NCBI RefSeq assembly: GCF_000718775.1
Contig: NZ_JOCB01000025.1
Coordinates: forward strand, 1 to 64,000
Reading direction: 5' to 3'
Length of the DNA: 64,000 nucleotides
Source of the DNA: Streptomyces sp. NRRL S-31
GTDB lineage: Bacteria > Actinomycetota > Actinomycetes > Streptomycetales > Streptomycetaceae
Part shown: in pieces, positions 31,905-41,327 of the stretch
Layout of the letters: the number at the start of each line of letters is the position of its first letter
Position numbering within the stretch: position 1 is the stretch's first letter
Position numbers and translations under genes: made by a program
The notes under the pieces: generated by a model
The model's input: only the letters and a program-made list of their open reading frames with translations
Databases searched by the model: none
Told to the model about the DNA's origin: nothing

Positions 31905-32325
31905 GAAGGGTCCTTCCCTGGAGCGGACGTCGGCCTGTCTGGCTCGGCGACCGGTTGTGCTGTCCGGCTACGGTCCTGTCTTCGGTGAACCGTGCCGGGG
32001 CGGTGGTCCGCCACAGCGGCGGAGGAAATGTGCGGTGATGGCGCTGCCGCGAGTCGTGGCACCCTGTGTCACGTGGCGTGGTAGCACCGGTTCCGGAGCT
32101 CCCCCAGAGGGGGTACCCCCACCGGCGGCCCGCTCAGTGTCCGCATACGACGTACTGCCCAGATACGGCGCAAGGAACACGGAGTGGCGCGGGAGGCTCC
32201 CGGAAGAATGTCTGTCCCGGACGGGGACACGAGGCACCTCGCCATGGTGGGGTCGGGTGCAGACTTGAGATTAACACTACCGGATCCAACAAACATTCCC
32301 CCTCTCCAAATCCGGCAACCGTGTG
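31905..32325. other. 421-bp region upstream of rho
   Basis: Noncoding. It should carry the rho promoter and leader on the minus strand and the 3' side of thrB. Its far end (32260-32330) is AT-richer than average. It contains the GGGGGTACCCCC element recorded separately. No gene is supported. Confidence 0.55.
32101..32120. promoter_or_regulatory. Overlapping hairpins CCCCC-AGA-GGGGG and GGGGGTACCCCC in the rho leader region
   Basis: CCCCC (32101-32105) can pair with GGGGG (32109-32113), and the same GGGGG can instead pair with CCCCC (32116-32120) in a perfect 12-bp palindrome. The two stems are mutually exclusive. The preceding GGAGCTC makes it resemble a dispersed element common in Streptomyces intergenic DNA. 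Confidence 0.4.
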
Positions 32326-33243
32326 TCAGGGCGCAAGCGGCAGCACGCTCGCTCCCGGGACATCGAGGTCAAGCCGGTTGGCGGCCCAGCCCTCGCCCGC
32401 GAGGTGCGACACCTTGTCGGCGCTGTCGGCGTCGGCGAGGGCCATGACGGTGGGTCCGGCGCCCGAGATGACGGCCGGGATGCCGTCCGAGCGCAGCCGT
32501 TCCACCAGCGCGGCGCTCTCCGGCATGGCCGGCGCGCGGTACTCCTGGTGGAGGCGGTCCTCGGTGGCGGGCAGCAGCAGCTCGGGGCGCCTGGTCAGGG
32601 CCTCGACGAGCAGGGCGGCGCGGCCCGCGTTGGCGGCGGCGTCCACGTGCGGCACGGTACGCGGGAGCAGACCGCGCGCGGTCTCGGTCAGTACCGGCTT
32701 TCCGGGCACGAAAACCACCGGAACGATGGAATCGTGCGGCTCCATCCTGATGGCCCGGGCGTTGCCGGCCTCCATCCAGGACAGGGTGAAGCCGCCGAGG
32801 AGACACGCGGCCACGTTGTCCGGGTGGCCCTCGATCTCGGTGGCCAGTTCCAGCAGCGCCGCGTCGTCCAGACGGGCTTCGCCGCCTATGGTCACGGCAC
32901 GCGCGGCGACGATGCCGGCGCAGATGGCGGCGGAGGAGGAGCCGAGGCCCCGGCCGTGCGGGATCCGGTTGGCGCAGACGATCTCCAGGCCCCGGGGCTG
33001 TCCGCCCAGCAGGTCGAAGGCGGTCCGCAGGGAGCGGACGAGGAGGTGGCTCTCGTCCCGCGGCAGGGTCTCGCTGCCCTCACCCGCGATGTCGATGTGC
33101 AGCCCGGAGTCGGCCACCCGGACGACCACGTCGTCGTAGAGCCCCAGCGCGAGGCCCAGGGCGTCGAAGCCGGGGCCGAGGTTGGCGCTGGTGGCGGGGG
33201 TGCGCACCCGGACGGCGGCGGCGCGGAAGGCTGGACCGGCCAT
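32326..33243 (-). CDS. thrB: Homoserine kinase
   Basis: 305 aa GHMP-family kinase converting homoserine to O-phosphohomoserine. The ATP-binding GHMP motif HGRGLGSSSAA is at about residues 92-102, and the N-terminal PATSANLGPGFD motif is intact. The ATG at 33243 has AAGGAGAG upstream; the long open frame upstream is produced by the repeat array, not by coding. Separated from thrC by 643 bp, unusually far for a hom-thrC-thrB operon. Confidence 0.96.
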   Translation of the reverse strand: MAGPAFRAAAVRVRTPATSANLGPGFDALGLALGLYDDVVVRVADSGLHIDIAGEGSETLPRDESHLLVRSLRTAFDLLGGQPRGLEIVCANRIPHGRGLGSSSAAICAGIVAARAVTIGGEARLDDAALLELATEIEGHPDNVAACLLGGFTLSWMEAGNARAIRMEPHDSIVPVVFVPGKPVLTETARGLLPRTVPHVDAAANAGRAALLVEALTRRPELLLPATEDRLHQEYRAPAMPESAALVERLRSDGIPAVISGAGPTVMALADADSADKVSHLAGEGWAANRLDLDVPGASVLPLAP

Positions 33244-33500
33244 CGCTCGAAGACTCTCCTTGAGCTGCGTTGACGGTGAATGACGCTCGATGGATTCGAT
33301 GGTCATTCGGTGGACTGCCGATGACTGACGTACGAGGACCCGTGGCCGCGGAGACGGCACGGCACCGCGCCCTACGCGAGGGCATATGCGGCAGGCGGGT
33401 TCGCTACAGCCTATCGAAGGAAGGTTCTGTGGCGACATAGGGCGCACGGGAGGCGCACGATGCGTGTCGCAAGCCCCCCGTGCAACCTGTCCGGGATCCA
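33244..33500. other. thrB upstream region
   Basis: Noncoding, moderately AT-rich near 33240-33330, with room for a separate thrB promoter. No site could be assigned confidently. Confidence 0.4.
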
Positions 33501-33884
33501 CCGCTTCCCCGGCGCTCGGCCGGGGCCGGGGGTCGGTTGCCGGCGCTCGGCGAGGCCGAAGGTCGGTTGCCGGCGCTCGGCCAAGGCTCAGGGCCGTTCC
33601 CCGGCGTTTCGGCCGAGACCGAGGGCCTCCCCCGGCACTCGCCCGAGACCGAGGGTCGGTTACGGACGCTGGGCCGAGGCCGAAAGCCGGGGCTGCGGGC
33701 TGCGGGCTGCCGGACTGCCGGACTGTCGGTGCTGAGACAAGGCCGAGAACCGCGGCCGTCGGCGCTGGGCCGAGGCCGAAAACCGCGATCGTCGACGCTG
33801 GGCCAAGGCCGAAAACCGCGGTCACCGACACTCAGCCGCAGTGGCGCTCAGCCGAGGCCGAGACACTGCGCCGCGGTGGCCGAC
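33500..33884. repeat. Degenerate tandem array (30-39 bp units) derived from the 3' end of thrC
   Basis: The unit core is GCT(C/G)(A/G)GCCGAGGCCGA. Nearest thrC, the 39 bp at 33846-33884 match the last 39 bp of thrC including its stop region (33885-33923) at about 33 of 39 positions. Next come three exact-length 33-bp units (33728-33760, 33761-33793, 33794-33826), then about six more divergent units of about 30 bp back to 33500. Because 33 and 39 are multiples of three, the array stays open in several frames. Confidence 0.8.
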
Positions 33885-33886
33885 GC

Positions 33887-34945
33887 TCAGCCGAGACCAA
33901 GACGCTCCGCCGCGGTGGCCGCGTCGACCGGGACGGTGACCGGCTGCGGGGCACCGGCCACGGCCCAGTCGGGGTCCTTCAGGCCGTTGCCCGTGACGGT
34001 GCACACGATGCGCTGGCCCGGGTCGACCTTCCCCTGCTCCGCGGCCTTGAGCAGACCGGCCACCGAGGCGGCGGAGGCGGGCTCCACGAAGACGCCCTCC
34101 TGCGCGGCCAACAGGCGGTAGGCGCGCAGGATCTCACGGTCCGTCACCTCGTCGATGGCACCGCCGGACTCGTCCCGCGCGGCCAGGGCGTACTGCCAGG
34201 ACGCGGGGTTGCCGATGCGGATGGCGGTCGCGATGGTCGACGGGTCCTTGACCACCTCGCCGCGCACGATCGGGGCGCTGCCGGACGCCTGGAAGCCCCA
34301 CATCCGCGGGGTCCGCGCGGCGATGCCGTCGGCGGCGTACTCCCGGTAGCCCTTCCAGTAGGCGGTGATGTTGCCCGCGTTACCGACCGGCAGGACATGG
34401 ATGTCGGGCGCGTCGCCGAGCATGTCCACGATCTCGAAGGCGGCCGTCTTCTGGCCCTCGATGCGCACCGGGTTGACCGAATTCACCAGCGCCACGGGGT
34501 AGTTCTCGCTCAGTTCCCGGGCGAGGGTGAGGCAGTCGTCGAAGTTGCCGTCGACCTGGAGGATCTTCGCGCCGTGCACGAGGGCCTGGCCCATCTTGCC
34601 GAGGGCGATCTTGCCCTGCGGCACCAACACGGCGGACACCATGCCCGCGCGCACCGCGTAGGCGGCGGCGGAGGCGGAGGTGTTGCCCGTGGAGGCACAG
34701 ATGACCGCCTTGGCGCCGTCCTCCTTGGCCTTGCTGATGGCCATGGTCATGCCGCGGTCCTTGAAGGACCCGGTGGGGTTGGCGCCCTCCACCTTCAGGT
34801 GGACCTCACAGCCCGTGCGCTCGGAGAGCACCTGCGCGGGCACGAGGGGCGTGCCGCCCTCGCGGAGCGTCACGACCGGCGTGGTGTCGGATACCGGCAG
34901 CCTGTCCCGGTACTCCTCGATGATTCCGCGCCACTGGTGGGTCAT
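33887..34945 (-). CDS. thrC: Threonine synthase
   Basis: 352 aa PLP enzyme converting O-phosphohomoserine to threonine. The PLP lysine is in [10 protein letters not shown] (about residue 63), and ASTGNTSAS is the phosphate-binding/PLP loop. It has the short form of the family typical of actinobacteria and plants' clade relatives. GAAGGAGAG precedes the ATG, and only 6 bp separate it from hom. Its last 39 bp recur in the adjacent repeat array. Confidence 0.97.
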   Translation of the reverse strand: MTHQWRGIIEEYRDRLPVSDTTPVVTLREGGTPLVPAQVLSERTGCEVHLKVEGANPTGSFKDRGMTMAISKAKEDGAKAVICASTGNTSASAAAYAVRAGMVSAVLVPQGKIALGKMGQALVHGAKILQVDGNFDDCLTLARELSENYPVALVNSVNPVRIEGQKTAAFEIVDMLGDAPDIHVLPVGNAGNITAYWKGYREYAADGIAARTPRMWGFQASGSAPIVRGEVVKDPSTIATAIRIGNPASWQYALAARDESGGAIDEVTDREILRAYRLLAAQEGVFVEPASAASVAGLLKAAEQGKVDPGQRIVCTVTGNGLKDPDWAVAGAPQPVTVPVDAATAAERLGLG

Positions 34946-34951
34946 TGCTGG

Positions 34952-36244
34952 TTACTCTCCTTCAACCCGCATGATGCTGGCGACACCCCGCACGGTGTCG
35001 AGCTTGCGCAGTGCCTCGACGGTCCCGGAGAGGGCGGCGTCGAAGGCCCGGTGGGTGACGACGACGAGGGAGGCCTCGCCGTCCTTGCCCTGCTGCCGAA
35101 CGGTGTCGATGGACACCCCGTGCTCGGCGAAGACGGTGGCGACCTGGGCGAGCACGCCCGGCTTGTCGGCGACGTCGAGGCTGATGTGGTACCGCGTGAC
35201 GACCTCGCCCATCGGGGAGACGGTCAGGTCGGCGTAGGCCGACTCGCCGGGCCCGGTGGTGCCGTTCAGCCGGTTGCGGCAGACGGCGACCAGGTCGCCG
35301 AGCACGGCGGAGGCGGTGGGCGAGCCGCCCGCGCCCGGGCCGTAGAACATCAGCTGTCCGGCGGCGTCGCTCTCCACGAAGACCGCGTTGTACGCGCCGC
35401 GCACGGAGGCGAGCGGATGACTCAGCGGGATCATGGCGGGGTGCACGCGCGCGGTGACGGACGTACCGTCGGCGGACCGCTCGCAGATGGCGAGCAGCTT
35501 GATGGTGCAGCCCATCTCCTTGGCGGAGCGGAAGTCGGCGGCGGTGACCTCGGTCATGCCCTCGCGGTGGACGTCGTCGAGGCGCACGCGCGTATGGAAG
35601 GCGATGCCGGCCAGGATGGCGGCCTTGGCGGCGGCGTCGAAGCCCTCGACGTCGGCGGTCGGGTCGGCTTCCGCGTACCCGAGGGCGGTGGCCTCGTCCA
35701 GGGCCTCCTGGTAGCCGGCGCCCGTGGAGTCCATCTTGTCGAGGATGAAGTTGGTGGTGCCGTTGACGATGCCGAGCACCCGGTTGACCTTGTCGCCGGC
35801 GAGGGACTCGCGCAGCGGCCGGATCAGCGGGATGGCGCCGGCGACGGCGGCCTCGTAGTAGAGGTCCTTGCCGTGCTGCCCGGCGGCGGCGTGCAGGGCG
35901 GCCCCGTCCTGGGCGAGCAGGGCCTTGTTGGCGGAGACGACGGAGGCGCCGTGCTCGAAGGCGGCGCTGATCAGCGTCCGGGCGGGCTCGATCCCCCCGA
36001 TGACCTCGACCACGACGTCGATGTCCCCGCGTTTGACGAGGGCGGTCGCGTCGGTGGTGACCAGCGCGGGGTCGATGCCCTCGCGCGCCTTGCCGGTACG
36101 CCGTACCGCCACGCCGGCGAGCTCGACCGGGGCGCCGATGCGGGCGGCGAGGTCGGCGGCGTGCGTCGTCATGATGCGCGCCACCTCTGAGCCGACCACT
36201 CCACAGCCCAGTAGCGCCACCTTCAGCGGACGCGTACGCATCAT
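34952..36244 (-). CDS. hom: Homoserine dehydrogenase
   Basis: 430 aa, NAD(P)H-dependent reduction of aspartate semialdehyde to homoserine. Rossmann motif LLGCGVVGSEVA (about residues 11-22), catalytic region with GIVNGTTNFIL, and a C-terminal ACT domain (ISLDVADKPGVLAQVATVF, about 350-430) that gives threonine feedback inhibition. ATG at 36244 is chosen with GAGG just upstream; 36241 is equally possible. First gene of the hom-thrC unit. Confidence 0.96.
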   Translation of the reverse strand: MMRTRPLKVALLGCGVVGSEVARIMTTHAADLAARIGAPVELAGVAVRRTGKAREGIDPALVTTDATALVKRGDIDVVVEVIGGIEPARTLISAAFEHGASVVSANKALLAQDGAALHAAAGQHGKDLYYEAAVAGAIPLIRPLRESLAGDKVNRVLGIVNGTTNFILDKMDSTGAGYQEALDEATALGYAEADPTADVEGFDAAAKAAILAGIAFHTRVRLDDVHREGMTEVTAADFRSAKEMGCTIKLLAICERSADGTSVTARVHPAMIPLSHPLASVRGAYNAVFVESDAAGQLMFYGPGAGGSPTASAVLGDLVAVCRNRLNGTTGPGESAYADLTVSPMGEVVTRYHISLDVADKPGVLAQVATVFAEHGVSIDTVRQQGKDGEASLVVVTHRAFDAALSGTVEALRKLDTVRGVASIMRVEGE

Positions 36245-36397
36245 CCGACCTCGTTTCCTCATACCGTCTACGGTTGGTCCAGTCTCACTCACCGGACGGG
36301 AGTTTCTACCCTTGGTCCGGATCGTGAGACATCTATTTCATTTGTACGGGGGTGGCGGACCGCAGATCTTCCACCCCCGCTGTTCCCGGCGGGCGGA

Positions 36398-37789
36398 TCA
36401 CCCCACGTCGAGACGGAGGAGGTCCTCCTCCGTCTCCCGCCGGACGATCACCCGGGCCTCGCCGTCCCGCACGGCGACGACCGGCGGCCGGAGCACGTGG
36501 TTGTAGTTGCTGGCCATGGACCGGCAGTACGCGCCGGTGGCCGGCACGGCGAGCAGGTCACCCGGTGCCAGGTCGGACGGCAGGAACGCGTCCTTCACCA
36601 CGATGTCCCCGCTCTCGCAGTGCTTGCCCACGACCCGGGCGAGCATCGGCTCGGCGTCGGAGGCGCGCGAGACGAGCGCGACGCTGTACTCGGCGTCGTA
36701 CAGCGCCGTCCGGATGTTGTCCGACATGCCGCCGTCGACGGAGACGTAGGTGCGCAGCCCGTCCAGCGGCTTGACCGTGCCGACCTCGTACAGGGTGAAC
36801 GCGGTGGGCCCCACGATGGCCCGTCCGGGCTCGACGGAGATCCGCGGCGTCCGCAGCCGGGCCGCCTCGCACTCCCGGGTGACGATCTCGGTCAGCGCCT
36901 TGGCGATCTCGTGCGGCTCACGCGGGTCGTCGTCGCTGGTGTAGGCGATGCCGAGGCCGCCGCCGAGGTCGATCTCGGGCAGTTCCACGCCGTGCTCGTC
37001 GCGCACGTCCCGCAGCAGTCCCACCACGCGGTGGGCGGCGACCTCGAACCCCGACATGTCGAAGATCTGCGACCCGATGTGGGAGTGGATGCCGATCAGT
37101 TCCAGCCCGTCGAGCTGGAGGGCCCGCCGCACGGCCTCCGCGGCCTGCCCGCCGGCGAGCGGGATGCCGAACTTCTGGTCCTCGTGGGCGGTGGCGATGA
37201 ACTCGTGCGTGTGCGCCTCCACCCCCACGGTGATCCGGATCTGCACCGGCTGCCGCCTGCCCAGCGACTGCGCGATGTGGGCGACCCGCACGATCTCCTG
37301 GAAGGAGTCGAGGACGATCCGGCCCACCCCCGCGCTCACCGCGCGGTGGATCTCCTCGACGGACTTGTTGTTGCCGTGGAAGGCGATGCGCTCCGCGGGC
37401 ATCCCCGCGCTCAGCGCCGTGGCCAGCTCGCCCCCGGAACACACGTCCAGATTGAGCCCCTCCTCGTTCAGCCACCGCACGACGGCACGGGACAGGAACG
37501 CCTTCCCGGCGTAGAACACGTCGGCGTCCGGCCCGAACGCGGTACGCCAGGCACGCGCCCGGGCCCGGAAGTCGTCCTCGTCGAGGACGTAGGCGGGGGT
37601 TCCGAACTCCTCGGCCAGCCGGGTCACGGACACCCCGCCGACGGTGAGGACCCCGTCCCCGTCCCGGCCGACGGTCTGGGCCCACACCTTCCGGTCCAGG
37701 GCGTTGAGGTCGGCGGGCGGCGCGGAGTAGTGCCCCTCAGGCAGGACGTCGGCGTGACGGGGTCCTGCGGGGTGGGCGGAACGGCTCAT
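36398..37789 (-). CDS. lysA: Diaminopimelate decarboxylase
   Basis: 463 aa PLP enzyme, last step of lysine synthesis. PLP lysine in VFYAGKAFL, the His in NNKSVEE/VRHT-type loop replaced as usual by GNNKS, the HIGSQIFD motif (about residue 240) and the C-terminal [10 protein letters not shown] substrate motif are all visible. The ATG at 37789 (MSRSAHPAG) is supported by length. It is followed by hom after a 153-bp gap and preceded by nrtL. Confidence 0.96.
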   Translation of the reverse strand: MSRSAHPAGPRHADVLPEGHYSAPPADLNALDRKVWAQTVGRDGDGVLTVGGVSVTRLAEEFGTPAYVLDEDDFRARARAWRTAFGPDADVFYAGKAFLSRAVVRWLNEEGLNLDVCSGGELATALSAGMPAERIAFHGNNKSVEEIHRAVSAGVGRIVLDSFQEIVRVAHIAQSLGRRQPVQIRITVGVEAHTHEFIATAHEDQKFGIPLAGGQAAEAVRRALQLDGLELIGIHSHIGSQIFDMSGFEVAAHRVVGLLRDVRDEHGVELPEIDLGGGLGIAYTSDDDPREPHEIAKALTEIVTRECEAARLRTPRISVEPGRAIVGPTAFTLYEVGTVKPLDGLRTYVSVDGGMSDNIRTALYDAEYSVALVSRASDAEPMLARVVGKHCESGDIVVKDAFLPSDLAPGDLLAVPATGAYCRSMASNYNHVLRPPVVAVRDGEARVIVRRETEEDLLRLDVG

Positions 37790-37844
37790 GACGTGACTCT
37801 CAGACTCTCTGTCTCTCTCCGGGACGCTTCTGCTCTCGGGCGTC

Positions 37845-38825
37845 TCAGAGATGTTCGGGTGCGTCGATGCCGAGCAAGGACAGGCCGCCGGCCAGCACCG
37901 TCCCGGCGGCTTCGGCGAGCGCCAGCCGGGCCTGGTGGGCGGCCGAGGGTTTCTCCTCGCCGACGGGCAGCACGCAGGGCAACAGGGCCAGCACGGCATC
38001 GGCGACGGTGACGAGATGCCGGGCGAGCCGATCCGGGGCACGGTGGGTGGCGGCCGCGGCGAGGATGCGGGGGTGATCGGCCAGGGGGGTCAGCAGGGGG
38101 TGGGACGCGTGGGGGGTGAGCGGGCCGGGCTCGGCGGCGAAGCCGAGGCGGGCGGCGTTGCGGCTGAGGGAGCGGACGCGGGCATGCGCGTACCGGACGC
38201 GGAAGAGGGGGTTGCCCTCCCGCTGGACCAGGTGGTCGGCGGTGATCCGGGGCCGGTCGTGCGGGGCGGGGTGCAGCAGCGCCCACCGGGCGGCGTCGGG
38301 ACCGAGCGGGGCGGGGTCCTCCGGCGCGGGCACCGGCCGCAGGTTGACGGGCTCGCCGTGCTCGACGGTGGCCCGCCCGCCCTGGGTGCCCACGATGCGT
38401 ACGACGGCGTCGGCGACGACCTCGGCCCGCACCTCGTACGGCACCCGCAACGCGACGACCTGCCCGGCGAGGGCGTCCCCGTACCCGTACCGGGCGCCCT
38501 TCTCCCGCACCTCCCGCACCAGCCCGGTGACGGGATCGGCCTGCGCGTCGAGGCTGATGTTCAAGAACCCGGGCCCGGTCACGACGACGTCCCGGATACC
38601 GGCGGCACCGACGAGACGCGGCACCAGGATCTCGGCCACCCTGGCGGCCGGCTGCCCGGCCGGCCGGGCGAGCTGGAGCGCGATGGTGGTGGCGAAGTCC
38701 CCGCACCCCCCGGGCCCCGGCTCGGTCACCACGGCCCGCTCGGGCACGGTCACGCTCAGCTCCCCGTCATCGACAGCACGACGCACCGCGCGCAGCACGG
38801 TACGGGACAGCTCGACGGGGGTCAC
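37845..38825 (-). CDS. nrtL: ArgS-related anticodon-binding protein NrtL
   Basis: 326 aa. It resembles an arginyl-tRNA synthetase with the catalytic Rossmann core removed: an N-terminal additional domain with the [13 protein letters not shown] segment (about residues 40-60) and [11 protein letters not shown], then directly a C-terminal DALR anticodon-binding domain ([12 protein letters not shown] ... EAAGTVL). HIGH and KMSKS are absent. It is probably a tRNA-binding regulator or accessory protein; role unproven. It lies 55 bp upstream of lysA and is likely co-transcribed. GTG start at 38825. Confidence 0.85.
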   Translation of the reverse strand: MTPVELSRTVLRAVRRAVDDGELSVTVPERAVVTEPGPGGCGDFATTIALQLARPAGQPAARVAEILVPRLVGAAGIRDVVVTGPGFLNISLDAQADPVTGLVREVREKGARYGYGDALAGQVVALRVPYEVRAEVVADAVVRIVGTQGGRATVEHGEPVNLRPVPAPEDPAPLGPDAARWALLHPAPHDRPRITADHLVQREGNPLFRVRYAHARVRSLSRNAARLGFAAEPGPLTPHASHPLLTPLADHPRILAAAATHRAPDRLARHLVTVADAVLALLPCVLPVGEEKPSAAHQARLALAEAAGTVLAGGLSLLGIDAPEHL

Positions 38826-38995
38826 GGGACAAGCGTAGGGGAGGAGGGGGGTGGGCAGGCGAACCGGTTATCGCGACGGGGGCGGCGCGCGGGCCGTCCG
38901 GGTCGGGGGGCATCGCGGTTGGCTCGGCGCGCATCACGGCCGGCTCGGCGGGCATCACGGCCGCCTCGGCGGGCATGCGGCCCGGCTCGGCGAAC

Positions 38996-39748
38996 TCACC
39001 CGCCGCAGGACATGCCGCCGGGGACGCCGTCGGTGAGTTCGGGGGCGGGGGCGGCGGGGGGACCGGGCTTGGCGGGGAGGTCCGGTTCGGTGGGGAAACC
39101 GGGCTCCGCAGGACGAACCGACTCGGCGGGGAGACCGTCGCGCCGGGGTGCGTCGGATCCATCGTCGGAGTCGCCCTCGCGGGAGGCCGGGCCAGGATCA
39201 GGGGAACGGTCATCGTGACGGACGACGCCGAGCTCCCCGGAACCCGAGTCACAGCGGGAAACCCCAGGACCACCGGAGGAAGGAGGGCCACCAGCGACTT
39301 CCCCGCCCTCATCCCCGCTCGGGTCTCCTGACCCCTCTCCCCCAGGCTGCCCGGACCGCTGCCCGTGCCCGGGCCGGCGCTCCATGAGGCCCTTGACGAG
39401 CCGCACCAGCTCGGCGGGCTCGAAGGGCTTGGCGAGGAAGGCGTCCACACCGACGTCGAGGCCGGTCTCGACCTCGTACTCCGTACACGCGCTGATGATG
39501 GCGAGCGGAAGGTGGTGCGTACGGGGATCGGCGCGGAGCCGGGCGGCGGTGCGCAGGCCGTCGAGCCGAGGCATGGCGACGTCGAGCGTCACCACGTCGG
39601 GCTGCACCTCGTGCACCACATCCAGACACTCGGCACCATCGGCCGCGGTCACGACCTCGAGCCCTTCCAGCTCGAGGTTGACCCTGATCAGTTGCCGGAT
39701 GACCTTGTTGTCGTCCACAACAAGCACCCGACCCGAGGCGCCTGACAC
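38996..39748 (-). CDS. Receiver-only response regulator with long disordered tail
   Basis: 250 aa. Residues about 5-122 form a complete receiver domain: acidic pair VVDDN, phospho-Asp in VVTLDVAMPRLDG and Lys in FLAKPFEP. There is no DNA-binding output domain; residues about 128-250 are low-complexity Gly/Ser/Pro/Glu/Asp. The GTG at 39748 starts the domain; no SD, but a -10-like TACTCT ends six bases upstream. No kinase is adjacent. It could act by protein contact, like other single-domain receivers. Confidence 0.85.
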   Translation of the reverse strand: MSGASGRVLVVDDNKVIRQLIRVNLELEGLEVVTAADGAECLDVVHEVQPDVVTLDVAMPRLDGLRTAARLRADPRTHHLPLAIISACTEYEVETGLDVGVDAFLAKPFEPAELVRLVKGLMERRPGHGQRSGQPGGEGSGDPSGDEGGEVAGGPPSSGGPGVSRCDSGSGELGVVRHDDRSPDPGPASREGDSDDGSDAPRRDGLPAESVRPAEPGFPTEPDLPAKPGPPAAPAPELTDGVPGGMSCGG

Positions 39749-39754
39749 AAGTCG

Positions 39755-39760
39755 AGAGTA
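39755..39760 (-). promoter_or_regulatory. Candidate -10 for a leaderless response-regulator mRNA
   Basis: On the minus strand TACTCT ends six bases before the GTG at 39748, which has no SD. Spacing is the same as at the PduO gene. Confidence 0.4.
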
Positions 39761-39914
39761 GGTCGGCACCGGCCACCGCGTCCGGGTTTTCCCCACTTCC
39801 ACCCCCTACAGGGGGCCGGCTCACCCCGACGTGGGGAAACGGGTTCCTGATCACCCCTCCGGACCTGCTAGTGTTCTACCCGTCGCCGCAAGCGAGAAGC
39901 ACAGCGGCGGACAC

Positions 39915-39986
39915 GCCCCCGTAGCTCAGGGGATAGAGCAACGGCCTCCGGAGCCGTGTGCGCAGGTTCGAATCCTGCCGGGGGCA
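39915..39986 (+). tRNA. tRNA-Arg (anticodon CCG)
   Basis: Complete cloverleaf: acceptor arms GCCCCCG (39915-39921) and CGGGGGC (39979-39985), D-arm GCTC/GAGC, anticodon stem ACGGC/GCCGT with the 7-base loop CTCCGGA giving anticodon CCG (39948-39950), T-arm GCAGG-TTCGAAT-CCTGC. The discriminator is A39986. The following bases are CTC, so the CCA end is not encoded. Reads CGG, a frequent Arg codon at this GC content. Confidence 0.97.
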
Positions 39987-40004
39987 CTCTGTATGAGGTG
40001 CCCA

Positions 40005-40044
40005 AAGACCCCGTCACCAGCGGAAGCGCTGAGGCCGGGGTCTT
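40005..40044 (+). terminator. Terminator after tRNA-Arg
   Basis: AAGACCCCG (40005-40013) pairs with CGGGGTCTT (40036-40044); the loop contains a second stem AGCG-GAA-CGCT. It lies 18 bp after the tRNA. Confidence 0.75.
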
Positions 40045-40227
40045 CGCGTTTGTGCAGGCGTATGTGGCCCGGGGCGGCCGTATGTCGGGGTCTGTGGAGG
40101 CGGCGTGGACGGGATCTTGGAGCCTTGTCCCAGGTGAGTCGTGCTGTCTGCGGGCCTTCGGGTTCGGTGCGACAGTGACCTGCGGGCAGGAAGCTGATGT
40201 GTCGGATGCGTGCGCTTGGATGAGCGG

Positions 40228-40893
40228 GTGACCGTTCATGACGTTGCCCGACACCTGCCCGAGATAGCAGTTCTCCGTGAGCACTGCCGCTCCATGGCCG
40301 TCCTGGAGGCGGTCCTGAGCCCTGAGTGGGAGAGCCGTCGCCACTGCTTCGACGACCACTGGTCCGAGACGGAGTCGTTGGCCTCGATGCGGAGCGGGTC
40401 GGGCGACGAGTACTCGATCGTTTTCTCAGCCGCCGGCGCCTATGTGCGGGGATTCGATCACGAATCGCCCATGAGCCCTTATGCAGAGGACGGGCCCTGG
40501 CCCGGAGTGCTCGACGAGGTTCCTGAGGTCTTCCGGCCGTACGTCGAGGAGCCGGCGTTTTCGGACGAGGACGGGATGCCCATCGTCACTGCCTGTATGT
40601 GGCGGGAGACAGTCGACGACCGCTGGAAGGCGGGAACGATCGATTTCCCCGATGCGACAACAGAGGATCCGGACGGTGCCGGATACCTCTTCCAGTTGTT
40701 GGTAAATCGCACCCCGGAAGCGTTTCAGCGATGGGCCGAGGACTACTACGAGGTTCCGGTCGATCTGGAGGCCATCCGTCACGTCTTCTCTTCCCGCCCC
40801 CTGACCGAAGAAGTGGTCCGCACGTTGAACTCGGCAATCGTCCTGGCGGATCTCTCGGAGGACATCGCGGAGACCGGCTATCCGACGAGCTGA
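40228..40893 (+). CDS. Hypothetical protein, unrecognised family
   Basis: About 221 aa, acidic (Asp/Glu-rich), no membrane segment or signal. I do not recognise a domain. Aromatic and acidic clusters (YAEDGPWPGVLDEVP, WAEDYYEVPVDLE) suggest a compact cytoplasmic fold. The start is uncertain: GTG 40228 and GTG 40210 are possible and neither has an SD. Codon bias is weaker than in core genes, fitting an accessory gene, and it sits beside a tRNA, a common integration spot. A strong hairpin follows its stop. Confidence 0.65.
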   Translation: MTVHDVARHLPEIAVLREHCRSMAVLEAVLSPEWESRRHCFDDHWSETESLASMRSGSGDEYSIVFSAAGAYVRGFDHESPMSPYAEDGPWPGVLDEVPEVFRPYVEEPAFSDEDGMPIVTACMWRETVDDRWKAGTIDFPDATTEDPDGAGYLFQLLVNRTPEAFQRWAEDYYEVPVDLEAIRHVFSSRPLTEEVVRTLNSAIVLADLSEDIAETGYPTS

Positions 40894-40909
40894 GACGTAG
40901 AGCACCAAT

Positions 40910-40939
40910 GAGCCCCCTGGACGCGATGCCAGGGGGCTC
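40910..40939 (+). terminator. Stem-loop terminator after the unknown gene
   Basis: GAGCCCCCTGG (40910-40920) and CCAGGGGGCTC (40929-40939) form a perfect 11-bp stem with an 8-base loop, 17 bp after the stop codon. Confidence 0.8.
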
Positions 40940-41054
40940 GACAGGGGGCAGGGATGCCTACTCGTACTCGCGCAGCAAGCCTTCGATACGCCGATTGGCG
41001 ACGTCCTGTCGTCCGTCGCGGCACTTCGCCCAGCGTGGGAGGATCGAAGGTAGG

Positions 41055-41327
41055 ATGAGTAGCGTGGGTGATCTTACCGGTAAGTACTCAATCACCATGC
41101 CCCGCGATATCGCGGAAGCCGCCAAGGCGCGCAGCGGCCCTTCGGGGCTGTCCGCCTATGTCGCCGCCGCCGTTGCGCGCCAGATCGAGCGGGACAATCT
41201 CAACGAGCTCATCCAGGTCGCCGAGGCCGAGCACGGGCCTGTCACCGACGAAGAGGTCCAGGCCCTGCGCGACCAGCTCCACCAGGCCCGTCAGCAGCAA
41301 ACGCGAGGAGGGGCGGACGCCGCGTGA
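41055..41327 (+). CDS. Antitoxin of a VapBC-like pair (CopG/RHH-type)
   Basis: 90 aa. The N-terminus (YSITMPRDIAEAAKARS) has the beta-strand plus helix pattern of a ribbon-helix-helix DNA-binding antitoxin, and the C-terminal half is charged and probably the toxin-binding arm. AAGG precedes the ATG at 41055. Its stop overlaps the toxin start (GTGA), so the two are translationally coupled. It would repress its own promoter and neutralise the PIN toxin. Confidence 0.8.
   Translation: MSSVGDLTGKYSITMPRDIAEAAKARSGPSGLSAYVAAAVARQIERDNLNELIQVAEAEHGPVTDEEVQALRDQLHQARQQQTRGGADAA

Noticed and set aside
32326..33831. 501-residue version of ThrB
   Set aside because: The extra N-terminus is translation of the tandem repeats; the GHMP kinase begins at 33243 with a good SD.
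33728..33884. CRISPR-like repeat-spacer structure
   Set aside because: Units are contiguous and degenerate and resemble the thrC end, not repeats with unique spacers.
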